Assembly (NCBI GenBank): GCA_947458545.1
Contig: CANGYH010000001.1
Span: forward strand, 1,488,001 to 1,552,000
DNA length: 64,000 bases
From: Cytophagaceae bacterium
GTDB lineage: Bacteria > Bacteroidota > Bacteroidia > Cytophagales > Flexibacteraceae
Direction: 5' to 3'
Every line of letters begins with the position of its first letter. The first letter of the stretch is position 1. Shown in pieces: positions 1 through 7,773 of the stretch. The notes under the pieces were generated by a model. That model ran no database searches. It had not been told where the DNA came from and worked only from the letters and a program-made list of their open reading frames with translations. Position numbers and translations under genes: made by a program.

Positions 1-1074
1 GGCCGCCGCCCCAAAGACGATCTTGCGGAACAGGTCTCGGCTTACGGCCTGCGAGCAACTGAAGGTAAACAGCAACCCACCAGGCCGCAGCCGCTTGAGG
101 GCCTTCAGGTTTAGCTCTTTGTAGCCCCGGCTGGCATTTTTGAGGGCGCTCTCCTTTTTGGCAAAGGCGGGTGGATCTAGCACGATGATGTCCAGATCGT
201 CTGGGGCCTGGCGGAAGTAGTCGAAGCAGTCTGCCGCCACGGCCTGGTGGCGGTCTGCCCCCCAGCCATTGAGGGCGGCGTTGCGGTGGGCCTGCTCTAC
301 GGCTGTTTTGCTGATATCTACCGAGATGGCCTGCGCCGCCCCGCCCGCCAGCGCCGCCAGCGAAAAGCCCCCGGTGTAACTGAACGTATTGAGCACCTTG
401 GCCCCGGCAGCGTAGGTCTTCAGCAAGGCCCGGGCATCGCGCTGGTCTAAAAAGAAGCCGGTCTTCTGTCCGCCCACCACATCTACCTCAAAGCGCATTC
501 CATGCTCCTGCACCTCGACGACCGGCGGCCCCTCGGCCCCATACCAGCCCGGTTGCAGCGACACCCGCTCCAGCCAGGCCGAGTTCTCTTTGATTTTGAG
601 GTAGAGATACTTGTAGCCTGCCTCGCGCAGACCCTCGGCCAGATGGGGCAGCACGCGCTCGGCCCCGAGGGTGAGCACTTGCAGCACCACCGTATTGCCG
701 TAGGCATCGGCAATAAAACCGGGCATCTGGTCGCCCTCGGCGTGCAGTAGGCGCTGGCAGGTGGTGCCGGTGGCGGCCAGATTCAGGCGGTGCCGCAGGG
801 CCATGGCCTGCTGCAGCCGGGCGCGCCAGTAACTGCCCTGGCCAGGGTCGGCGGCGGCGTCGTCAAACTCAAAGCAGCGCACCACAATCTGGCTCTCTGG
901 GCTGTAAAAGCCCGTGGCCAGCCATTTCCCCTCAGCACTGTGCACCTGCACAAAGTCGCCCTCTTGGGCCTCTTTGGGCCGCCGCGCCACCGCACCTGAG
1001 AAAACCCAGGGATGGCGGTTGACTAGGCTGCGCTCGCGGCCGGGTTGCAGGGTCAAAACAGGGGCGGTGTTCAT
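1..1074 (-). CDS. rlmI: 23S rRNA (cytosine) methyltransferase, RlmI/RlmK-like (3' end cut off)
   Basis: The gene runs off the left edge; 358 codons are visible from the ATG at 1074. The product is a class I SAM-dependent methyltransferase of the RlmI (YccW) family, which makes m5C in 23S rRNA. An N-terminal PUA-like part (residues 5-75, with HPWVFSGAV and GFYSPESQIVVR) is followed by the family hallmark GQKTGFFLDQR (about residue 205), the SAM-binding segment LNTFSYTGGFSLAA, and LDPPAFAKKES. Near the edge comes FTFSCSQAVSRD, whose Cys is at the place of the catalytic cysteine. Family proteins are about 390-400 aa, so only some 35 residues are missing. A box GACCTTTGC lies 35 nt before the start. 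It follows the acetyltransferase gene on the same strand after a 59-nt gap. Confidence 0.93.
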   Translation of the reverse strand, partial: MNTAPVLTLQPGRERSLVNRHPWVFSGAVARRPKEAQEGDFVQVHSAEGKWLATGFYSPESQIVVRCFEFDDAAADPGQGSYWRARLQQAMALRHRLNLAATGTTCQRLLHAEGDQMPGFIADAYGNTVVLQVLTLGAERVLPHLAEGLREAGYKYLYLKIKENSAWLERVSLQPGWYGAEGPPVVEVQEHGMRFEVDVVGGQKTGFFLDQRDARALLKTYAAGAKVLNTFSYTGGFSLAALAGGAAQAISVDISKTAVEQAHRNAALNGWGADRHQAVAADCFDYFRQAPDDLDIIVLDPPAFAKKESALKNASRGYKELNLKALKRLRPGGLLFTFSCSQAVSRDLFRKIVFGAAA

Positions 1075-1133
1075 GGCAGGGGCGGCGTTTTGGGCGGCAG
1101 ATGGGGCTGCAAAGGTCGGGCCCGGCACGGGTA

Positions 1134-1709
1134 TTAGGATACCCGCTCCACCACGCGCCCATCCACCAGGCGGTAGACCTGGCCAGTTTCCGGACACAAG
1201 GCCTGCCCGTCGGGCCCGAAGGTCAGCTTGTGCCCATACTCAGACACCCAGCCCGCCTGCCGGGCGGGGTTGCCCATCACCAGGGCAAAGGCCGGCACGT
1301 CTTTGGTCACCACGGCCCCGGCCCCGATGAGCGCAAACGCCCCAATGCTGTGGCCGCACACGATGGTGGCGTTGGCCCCGATGCTGGCCCCCCGGCCCAC
1401 GGGCGTGGCCTTGAACTCGTCGCGGCGGATGATGGCCGAGCGCGGGTTGATCACGTTGGTAAACACGCAGCTCGGGCCCAGAAACACGTCGTCCTCGCAG
1501 GTGACGCCCGTGTAGAGGCTGACGTTATTCTGCACCTTGACGTTGCGCCCCAGCGTAACGCCGGGCGACACGACCACGTTTTGCCCCAGGTTGCACCGCT
1601 CGCCCAAGACGGCCCCGGGCATGATGTGCGAAAAGTGCCAGATTTTGCAACCGTCTCCAATGACGGCGCCCTCGTCAATAACAGCAGTAGGGTGTGCGTA
1701 GTACGACAT
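1134..1709 (-). CDS. Sugar N-acetyltransferase of the WbpD/WlbB left-handed beta-helix family
   Basis: A 191-aa hexapeptide-repeat acyltransferase. The N-terminus (YAHPTAVIDEGAVIGDG, KIWHFSHIMPGA) and the repeats LGQNVVVSPGVTLGRNVKVQNNVSLYTG match the enzymes that acetylate the 3-amino group of UDP-2-acetamido-3-amino-2,3-dideoxy-glucuronate for O-antigen or capsule sugars. Hexapeptide turns cover about residues 5-150, including TIVCGHSIGAFALIGAGAVVTKDV and the MGNPAR motif, followed by a short C-terminal extension. No other genes of that pathway are next to it, so the exact nucleotide sugar is inferred. The -7 box GACCTTTG ends only 5 nt before the ATG, so the mRNA should be leaderless or nearly so. 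A heptad repeat array lies directly upstream. Confidence 0.85.
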   Translation of the reverse strand: MSYYAHPTAVIDEGAVIGDGCKIWHFSHIMPGAVLGERCNLGQNVVVSPGVTLGRNVKVQNNVSLYTGVTCEDDVFLGPSCVFTNVINPRSAIIRRDEFKATPVGRGASIGANATIVCGHSIGAFALIGAGAVVTKDVPAFALVMGNPARQAGWVSEYGHKLTFGPDGQALCPETGQVYRLVDGRVVERVS

Positions 1710-1710
1710 A

Positions 1711-1722
1711 GGGGCAAAGGTC
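1711..1722 (-). promoter_or_regulatory. -7 promoter box of the acetyltransferase gene
   Basis: The minus strand reads GACCTTTGCCCC then T and ATG. The GACCTTTG octamer fits the Bacteroidota -7 consensus TAnnTTTG in its second half and recurs before rimM, pheS and purL at nearly the same distance from the start. Confidence 0.6.
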
Positions 1723-1729
1723 GGGAGAA

Positions 1730-1766
1730 AGTTGAGAGTTGAGAGTTGAAAGTTGAGAGTTGTGGC
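1730..1766. repeat. Heptanucleotide tandem array (GARAGTT)5
   Basis: Five tandem 7-mers GAAAGTT / GAGAGTT run upstream of the promoter of the acetyltransferase gene. The same heptads occur upstream of rimM (49469-49498). Heptad arrays of this kind (short tandemly repeated repetitive sequences) are known best from cyanobacteria. Confidence 0.8.
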
Positions 1767-2102
1767 GCGGGCGGTTGGCCCACCTTTGCTTCCATCCGCA
1801 TTGCTTCCAATGTTCTGTGCAATGGCTTTGCCATTGTCACGTGCTATGGCGAGGCTGTGCCTCGCGTGAAGGCCAAGGCGGCAGAGATGGCAGGATGTTA
1901 GAGGGCCTAGGGGGTGCGGTTTGTAGCGCGGGCAGTAGCCCGCGAGGCCTGCGTATTTACCCCGGGCTAAAGCCAGGGGCTACTGAAAAGTGTCTGCTCT
2001 TTTGGCGACGGCTAAAGCCGAACGCTTTTGATTTCTGATTTTGAGGACGTTACAATAGGTTTTTGTCGGAGATTGTCGGTGGTATTAAAGCCGTGCGGCA
2101 GA

Positions 2103-2127
2103 TTGTAGTGCGGGCTGCCAGCCCGCC
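2103..2127 (+). repeat. GTAG-headed REP-like hairpin
   Basis: TTGTAGTG is followed by GCGGGCTG-CC-AGCCCGC. The GTAG head plus imperfect GC-rich stem is the layout of classical REP sequences. Near-identical units occur at 1921, 45153, 49497, 49637 and 49731, and inverted at 50195. Confidence 0.65.
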
Positions 2128-2288
2128 CTGCGGAAGGTGCCCAACGGCGGAGTATCAGGCCTGAATGCAGATTTTACGATTGCAGCTTTTGCACTGATTT
2201 GCAAGGGTTTACAAGCGGTTTTTGTCGGGGAAATGTCGGTGGGTTTGTCGGGTGTTGTTTCAGTCTGAAGACTCCTGCTGCAAGGGGC

Positions 2289-2336
2289 GTCACAAGTCAT
2301 CGCTCCCCTAATCGGGTCGCCAAAGACTTGCGACAG
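2289..2336 (+). repeat. REP hairpin, long-loop form (copy D)
   Basis: The stem GTC-A-CAAGTC pairs with GACTTG-C-GAC, leaving one A.C mismatch, and is followed by AG. The loop is 28 nt long. The same sequence with two substitutions is at 49917-49964, and short-loop relatives flank the RAYT gene. Confidence 0.75.
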
Positions 2337-2830
2337 GTTAGGCGTTGGGCAAGGTAGGGGCTGGGCTTCTGCCGCTGGGTTGATTGTGCCTTGGGGATGT
2401 TCTTCGCCTGCGGCGCCGCCGTACAACGGCGGAACATAAGCGACGAAAGGCGCAGCCTTGCGTCAGCGGTGTACCCTTGAAGGACGTATGCGGTAGGGAG
2501 GCCGACGGGAGTCGGCCAGCAAGGCATCCTTAGACTGGAGTCTAAGGATAGCGATAGGCATAGTGCCGAAGGCTTGAAGCGTTCGGCTTTAGCCGTCGCC
2601 TTAGCAGTAGCCGCAGGATTTTAACCTGGGGTGAACACGGCAAAGCCGGCCAAGCGTATTGCCTCTCACCCCGTACCTTGGCACCCTCCGCAGGCTGCCA
2701 GGTCTGCCGCCCTGGCCTACACGCGAGGCGCAGCCTCACCAGAGCACGTGACAATGGCACAGCCATTGCCCAGTATATGGGGGCATCGCCCTTGTTAACT
2801 AAAGTGCTTACTTTTTCCGTTCTTTAAGGC

Positions 2831-4078
2831 GTGAAGCATTGGGCTGTCCAATTCCTTGGGTTGTGGCTGTTGGCTACGGGGTGCGCACCTCGGCCAAGTT
2901 TGTCTAGGTATTCGTTAGACCATGTCTATAATCCAGAGGCTGGCGTAGCCCTGGCCGCCCGGCGGCTGGAGGGCGGAAGCTACGAGCGCATATACCTACG
3001 CATCACCTTCAGAGACATGGCCGAGGGGACACCCGCTCCAGCCCTGGCTGGCCGCTACCGGGCTGGTTACCAGATTGGGGCAGGTTATGATGCCCAGGGC
3101 TTGTATGGCCAAGATACGCTTCAGCTAGAACGCCTGCAGTACCTGGGCCGCCGCACCTACGCGCTCACCTTTAACGTGACCAAGCCCCCGGCTGCAGCGG
3201 TACTAATGATAAAACTGGAAGACCGGCTCACGCGTGTCCCCTACGTGTTTGACCTACCCCTGCCCACCGCCGCACCGGGCGAGCCCTCGCCCAGGTTCTT
3301 GGTTTTTAACCGGGCGGGCTCCAGGCCCTTGTTCGGTGCCTTTGCACGGCCCGGCGACACGGTGTCTCTGCGGACGCTTACACTGACCGACAGGCCCGTG
3401 TTGCTGCGACAATACAACGCAGAGTTTGCCCCCGCCCTGCCCCCCATGGCCGCCACCAGCGCTGTGCTCAGCGGGGGAGACGTGCCGCGGGCCGTGGCAC
3501 GCTACCAACTGCAACCCAACAGCCTGCTGGTGCTGAGCGCCCCAGGGCTGTACGTCCTCTCAGAAGACACCGCCAAAGACCCCGGCCAAACCCTGCTGGT
3601 GGCCCCGCACAAGTACCCTGACCTGAGCCGGGCCAGCGAACTGATTGCGCCCCTGACCTACATGACCACACGAGCAGAGCGCAGCCGCCTGCTCCAGAGC
3701 AAGAACATCAAGCAAGAGCTGGACCGCTTCTGGCTCGGCATCACAGGCAACAAAGACTATGCCCGCAAGCTGATTGCCGCCTATTACGAGAACGTAGAGC
3801 TGGCCAACGCCTGGTTTACCGACTACCGCGAGGGCTGGAAGACAGACCGTGGCATGGTGTACATCATCTTCGGCAAGCCGAGCCAGGTACTGCGAGACGG
3901 GGTTACGGAGGAGTGGCGCTACGACGAGCGCGGCGTGACGCCAGAGCTCCGATTCGTATTTGAAAAACGGGCGGCCCCGCTGGGGCCGCCCGCCTGGAGC
4001 CTGCGCCGTAGCCCAGACTACGATAAGTTTTGGTACGCCGTGGTAGATCAGTGGCGCAAGGGCATCATCCGCCGATAG
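2831..4078 (+). CDS. GWxTD domain lipoprotein
   Basis: A 415-aa protein starting at GTG; no ATG is available near the signal sequence. Residues 1-18 form a lipoprotein signal with lipobox LATGC, so it should be anchored in the envelope. Near the C-terminus, at about residue 335, is the name-giving motif GWKTDRGMVYIIFGKP of the GWxTD domain family, found in Bacteroidota and Acidobacteria lipoproteins of unknown function. The middle part has no features I recognise. Possible promoter: TTG near 2794 and TACTTTTT near 2810. The gene stands alone between the palindromic element and a convergent beta-glucosidase gene, whose stop is 3 bp away. Its role is not known. Confidence 0.85.
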   Translation: MKHWAVQFLGLWLLATGCAPRPSLSRYSLDHVYNPEAGVALAARRLEGGSYERIYLRITFRDMAEGTPAPALAGRYRAGYQIGAGYDAQGLYGQDTLQLERLQYLGRRTYALTFNVTKPPAAAVLMIKLEDRLTRVPYVFDLPLPTAAPGEPSPRFLVFNRAGSRPLFGAFARPGDTVSLRTLTLTDRPVLLRQYNAEFAPALPPMAATSAVLSGGDVPRAVARYQLQPNSLLVLSAPGLYVLSEDTAKDPGQTLLVAPHKYPDLSRASELIAPLTYMTTRAERSRLLQSKNIKQELDRFWLGITGNKDYARKLIAAYYENVELANAWFTDYREGWKTDRGMVYIIFGKPSQVLRDGVTEEWRYDERGVTPELRFVFEKRAAPLGPPAWSLRRSPDYDKFWYAVVDQWRKGIIRR

Positions 4079-4081
4079 CGC

Positions 4082-6370
4082 CTACCGGAGCGTGAACTCG
4101 GCCGCCTGGACGTCTGCCGAGTTGGGGCCCGTCATGACGCGGAACGTGCCAGGCTCGGCGCGGAACTGCATCTCGGCGGTGTAGAAGGCCAGGTCTTTGG
4201 CGCGCAGGGTGAAGCTGACCATCTCAGACGCGCCGGGGGCCAGGCGGATCTTGCGGAAGCCCTTGAGCTCTTTGACGGGGCGCGTTACGGACCCAACCAA
4301 GTCTCTGACGTAGAGTTGCACAACCTCCTCGCCAAGGCGGGTACCGGCATTGGTCACCGTCACAGATACCCGCAGAGAGTCGCCCATACCCATTGACGTT
4401 GCAGATAGCTGCGGCGCGCCATAGCTGAACTTGGTGTAGCTCAGACCGAAGCCGAAGGGGAAGAGCGGGTCGTTGGGTACGTCCAGGTATTTGCTGGTGT
4501 ACTTCTCTTTGGGGTTTTCTGGGCGGCCGGTGTTCTTCTGGTTGTAGAAGATGGGCACCTGGCCCAGGTTGCGCGGAAAGCTCATGGTGAGCTTGCCGCT
4601 GGGGTTGTAGGCCCCGGTCAGCACGTCGGCTACACCGTTGCCGGCTTCGGTGCCGGGGTACCAGGCCTCCAGCAGGGCATCCACGTTGCCCAACACGTCT
4701 GACAGATCGAGCGGCCGGCCGTTGAAGAGTACGGCCACGATGGGCGTGTTGGGATAGCGGGCGCGCATGGCAGCTACCAGATCCTCTTGGCTGCCGGGCA
4801 GTTTGATGTTGGAGCGCGAGCTGGCCTCGGCCGACATATCCTTAGACTCGCCCAGGGCCAGCACGATGACGTCTGCCCCCTGGGCCGCATCTACGGCTTT
4901 GCGGATGCCGGGCAGGTCGGCAGGCTCGGGCTTCTCTACGTCTATGCCCTTCTCTAGCTGAAAGGTCACACCCTTCAGGGCGGGGTGATTTTGCAGGCCT
5001 GCCATCAGGCTGATGCTGTGCTTGTCTTCACCGGCGGCGCTCCAGCCGCCGATCATATCGTGGGCGGCGTTGGCAAGGGGCCCGATGAGGGCCAGGCGTT
5101 TGATGCCAGCCTTCAGCGGCAAGGCCTCGCGCTCGTTTTTGAGCAGCACGCAACTGCGGGCGGCCATCTCTCGGCTGGCCAGGCGGTGGGCCGGGGTCAG
5201 CACGTTGGCCTTCTCGCGCTCGGGCGAGAGGCGGCGGTACGGGTCGTCGAACAGGCCGAGCTCGAACTTCTTAATCAGGATGCGCCGGGCAGCCTGGTTG
5301 ACGGCGGCCTCGGGCACCTTGCCCTGGCGGACCAGGTCGGGCAAGAACTTGATGAAGATGGCCGACTGCATGTCCATATCCGTACCCGCCAGGATGGCCT
5401 GCATGCCTGCCTCGGCCGAGTCTTTGGCCGTGCCGTGGAAGAGCATCTCCATGATGGCGGTATAGTCCGTCACCACAAAGCCTTTGAAGCCCCACTCTTT
5501 GCGCAGTACCTGGTCTAGCAAAAAGCGGTTGGCCGTGGCCGGTATGCCGTCAAGCTCGTTGAAGCTGGTCATGAAAGTGGCGGCCCCGGCATCGGTGGCT
5601 GCCTTAAATGGAGGCAGATAAACGTCGCGCAGTACGCGCTCGCTCATGTCCACGGTATTGTAGTCTCGGCCGGCTTGGGCGGCCCCGTAGGCGGCATAGT
5701 GCTTGGCGCAGGCCATCACCGAGAGCACGTCTCCGATGCCGCGGCCCTGGAAGCCGCGCACCTGGGCGGCGGCAATCAGGCTGCCGAGGTAGGTGTCTTC
5801 GCCGGCACCTTCCATCACGCGGCCCCAGCGGGGGTCTCGGGCAATGTCCACCATGGGGGCAAAGGTCCAGTCTAGCCCCATGCTGGCAGCCTCTACGGCT
5901 GCGATGCGCTGGGCGGCTTCAATGCGGCCTATGTCCCAACTGCAGGCCATGGCCAGCGGCATGGGGAAGATCGTCTTGTGCCCGTGGATGACGTCGTAGC
6001 CAAAGAGCAGCGGGATCTTGAGGCGCGAGTTCTTGACGGCCGTCTCTTGCAGCTTGCGGACAAAGTCTACCCCATAGGCATTGAAAACGGCCCCGACGCG
6101 GCCCTGCTCGATGTCTCGCCTGTACTGCGGGCGCAGCGAGGCCCCGGTTACGTCGAGGTCAGAGGTAAGCAGGTTGAGCTGGCCGATCCGCTCTTCCAGC
6201 GTCATGAGGCGCAGCAACGAGTCTGCCGCCCGCTCGGGGTTGCCAAAGCGAGAGCGGAAAGTAGAGCCGGATTCGTTGGCCTTTAAGGGGCGGGGCCGCT
6301 TTTGGGCGGCAGCCGGGGTCGCTTGGCACAAAAGCAGGGCAAAAGCCAAGGCAAATAGTCTAAAAAACAT
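4082..6370 (-). CDS. bglX: Beta-glucosidase, glycoside hydrolase family 3, periplasmic
   Basis: A 762-aa family 3 beta-glucosidase of the BglX type, which removes terminal beta-linked glucose from oligosaccharides. I set the start at the ATG at 6370 because MFFRLFALAFALLLCQATPAAAQ is a clear Sec signal peptide; the frame is open 75 codons further upstream but that part overlaps the galK leader. Visible are the (beta/alpha)8 domain with DPRWGRVMEGAGEDTYL and AKHYAAYG, the nucleophile region GFKGFVVTDYTA (Asp in TDY), the alpha/beta sandwich domain (AALIGPLA.., IVAVLFNGRPL), and a fibronectin III-like C-terminus (VTVTNAGTRLGEEVVQLYVRD). It is divergent from galK-galT, suggesting that glucosides and galactosides are used together. 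Confidence 0.93.
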   Translation of the reverse strand: MFFRLFALAFALLLCQATPAAAQKRPRPLKANESGSTFRSRFGNPERAADSLLRLMTLEERIGQLNLLTSDLDVTGASLRPQYRRDIEQGRVGAVFNAYGVDFVRKLQETAVKNSRLKIPLLFGYDVIHGHKTIFPMPLAMACSWDIGRIEAAQRIAAVEAASMGLDWTFAPMVDIARDPRWGRVMEGAGEDTYLGSLIAAAQVRGFQGRGIGDVLSVMACAKHYAAYGAAQAGRDYNTVDMSERVLRDVYLPPFKAATDAGAATFMTSFNELDGIPATANRFLLDQVLRKEWGFKGFVVTDYTAIMEMLFHGTAKDSAEAGMQAILAGTDMDMQSAIFIKFLPDLVRQGKVPEAAVNQAARRILIKKFELGLFDDPYRRLSPEREKANVLTPAHRLASREMAARSCVLLKNEREALPLKAGIKRLALIGPLANAAHDMIGGWSAAGEDKHSISLMAGLQNHPALKGVTFQLEKGIDVEKPEPADLPGIRKAVDAAQGADVIVLALGESKDMSAEASSRSNIKLPGSQEDLVAAMRARYPNTPIVAVLFNGRPLDLSDVLGNVDALLEAWYPGTEAGNGVADVLTGAYNPSGKLTMSFPRNLGQVPIFYNQKNTGRPENPKEKYTSKYLDVPNDPLFPFGFGLSYTKFSYGAPQLSATSMGMGDSLRVSVTVTNAGTRLGEEVVQLYVRDLVGSVTRPVKELKGFRKIRLAPGASEMVSFTLRAKDLAFYTAEMQFRAEPGTFRVMTGPNSADVQAAEFTLR

Positions 6371-6494
6371 AGTTTGGTGATTTATGGCGTTTTGGATTGG
6401 GGATTGATGGCAAGTTAAGCCTGTGTTTGCCAAGGTGAGGCGGCCGGGCGCGCATCCCAACTTTGGGCTGTTGCCCGCCGTAAAACCCAGGGCC

Positions 6495-7661
6495 ATGTCT
6501 ATGGATACCGCACCCACCATTAGCCAAGCCTTTGCTACCAAATTTGGGGGCGCGCCCGACCTAATTGTCAGGGCACCAGGGCGTATTAACCTCATCGGCG
6601 AGCATGTGGACTACAACCAGGGGCTGGTGCTGCCGGCGGCCATTACCTTTTACACCACCCTGGCCCTGCGCCTGCGCCCGGACGAGAAGATTCATCTACA
6701 CTCCCTAGACTACGACCAGACCTACGAGACTACACTGGCAGCCCTAAGCCCAAGTGGGCTCCACTGGCCCGACTATCTGCTGGGTGTAGCAGACCAAATG
6801 CAGCGTGACGGCAAAGCATTACACGGGTTTGAGGTAACCTTCGGGGGCGACGTGCCTGTTGGGGCGGGGCTCTCCAGCTCGGCCTCTGTGGAGTGTGCCA
6901 CGGCCCTGGCGCTAGACCATGCCCTTGGCTTGGGCTACGAGCGCATGGCCCTGGCACAGCTCTGCCAACGGGCCGAAAATCAGTTTGTGGGCGTCAATTG
7001 CGGCTTGATGGACCAGTTTGCCTCGCTCTTTGGGCAGCCGCATAAGCTGATGCTGCTAGACTGCCGCTCTCTGGCCTACAGATATATTCCGTTCGAGACC
7101 GACGATATCCGCATCGTATTGCTTGACACACGCGTCAAACACAGCCTGGGCAGCTCGGAGTATAACACCCGCCGCGCCCAGTGCGAGGAGGGCATACGGC
7201 TGGTGCAAGCCCACTATCCCGAGGTTAGAAGCCTGCGCGAGGCCACCGAGGCCCAGCTTAAAACCTGCGTGGCCCCTGCCGATGCGCTGGTTTACCGGCG
7301 CTGCAGCTTTGTAGTGGCAGAGATTGCCCGCGTAGAAGCCACCTGCCTAGCCCTTGAGCAAGGAGACTTTGCCGTGGTAGGCCAATTGATGTACCAAACC
7401 CACCAAGGCCTAAGCCAGGATTACGAGGTAAGCTGCCCGGAGCTAGATTTTTTGGTCGAGGCCGTGCGCGGCCGCGCCGGCGTATGGGGCGCCCGCATGA
7501 TGGGCGGCGGCTTCGGGGGCTGCACCATCAACCTGGTGCAAGCCGATGCCGTGGCAAATCTGGTGTACGAGGTAAGCCTGGCCTACCAAGCTCAATTTGG
7601 CCAACCCCTGGGTTCGTATGTGGCAGAGATTGGAAATGGAGCGGAGTTAATTAAGAATTAA
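6495..7661 (+). CDS. galK: Galactokinase
   Basis: A 388-aa GHMP kinase that phosphorylates galactose to galactose-1-phosphate (Leloir pathway). The galactokinase signature GRINLIGEHVDYNQG is at residue 28-42, the ATP loop PVGAGLSSSASVE follows, the catalytic Asp lies in NCGLMDQFASLFG, and the third motif is MGGGFGGCTINLV. The ATG at 6495 gives the usual N-terminus; a second ATG is at 6501. A box CAACTTTG ends 29 nt upstream. The last codons and the stop lie inside an AATTAAA heptad array, so the C-terminal ELIKN is encoded by repeat DNA. galT follows after 112 nt. Confidence 0.95.
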   Translation: MSMDTAPTISQAFATKFGGAPDLIVRAPGRINLIGEHVDYNQGLVLPAAITFYTTLALRLRPDEKIHLHSLDYDQTYETTLAALSPSGLHWPDYLLGVADQMQRDGKALHGFEVTFGGDVPVGAGLSSSASVECATALALDHALGLGYERMALAQLCQRAENQFVGVNCGLMDQFASLFGQPHKLMLLDCRSLAYRYIPFETDDIRIVLLDTRVKHSLGSSEYNTRRAQCEEGIRLVQAHYPEVRSLREATEAQLKTCVAPADALVYRRCSFVVAEIARVEATCLALEQGDFAVVGQLMYQTHQGLSQDYEVSCPELDFLVEAVRGRAGVWGARMMGGGFGGCTINLVQADAVANLVYEVSLAYQAQFGQPLGSYVAEIGNGAELIKN

Positions 7662-7680
7662 AAATTAAAAAATAAAAATT
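7649..7680. repeat. AT-rich heptad array across the galK stop codon
   Basis: Units AATTAAG, AATTAAA, AATTAAA, AAATAAA, AATT. It supplies the last codons and stop of galK and is roughly complementary to the array at 7737-7771, so the galK-galT spacer mRNA could fold into an A/U stem. Confidence 0.75.
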
Positions 7681-7736
7681 GGACAAGCGCAGAACCATCA
7701 TATTCCCAATCATCAGACCTCCATGGCACTACTTCT

Positions 7737-7771
7737 AATTTTTAATTCTTAATTCTTAATTTTTAATTCTA
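7737..7771. repeat. AT-rich heptad array directly before galT
   Basis: Five perfect-length heptads: AATTTTT, AATTCTT, AATTCTT, AATTTTT, AATTCTA. Two bases later is the galT ATG. No Shine-Dalgarno is visible because the array occupies its position. Confidence 0.8.
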
Positions 7772-7773
7772 AA

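Larger units (their letters stand above)
1816..2775. repeat. Composite palindromic element, copy 1 (no gene in 1710-2830)
   Basis: About 960 bp with no credible gene. The outer ends are inverted to each other: the left arm (1816 to about 2030) begins TGTGCAATGGCTTTGCCATT and contains CACGTGC and GCGAGGC..GCCTCGCGTG. The right arm (about 2579-2775) carries the reverse complement (CACGCGAGGCG, GCACGTGACAATGGC). Inside are many small hairpins: GCGGGC-AGTA-GCCCGC, CGGCTAAAGCCG, GTCTGAAGAC, CCTTAGACT-GG-AGTCTAAGG and GGCCGAC-GGGA-GTCGGCC. A full copy of the same layout lies at 49534-50321. The two arms and the REP in the middle suggest a non-autonomous element that could be served by the RAYT at 45.3 kb. 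Confidence 0.75.

Noticed and set aside
2085-2766. Several open frames of 70-113 codons in the palindromic element
   Set aside because: They follow the hairpins, differ between the two copies of the element and show no conserved residues.
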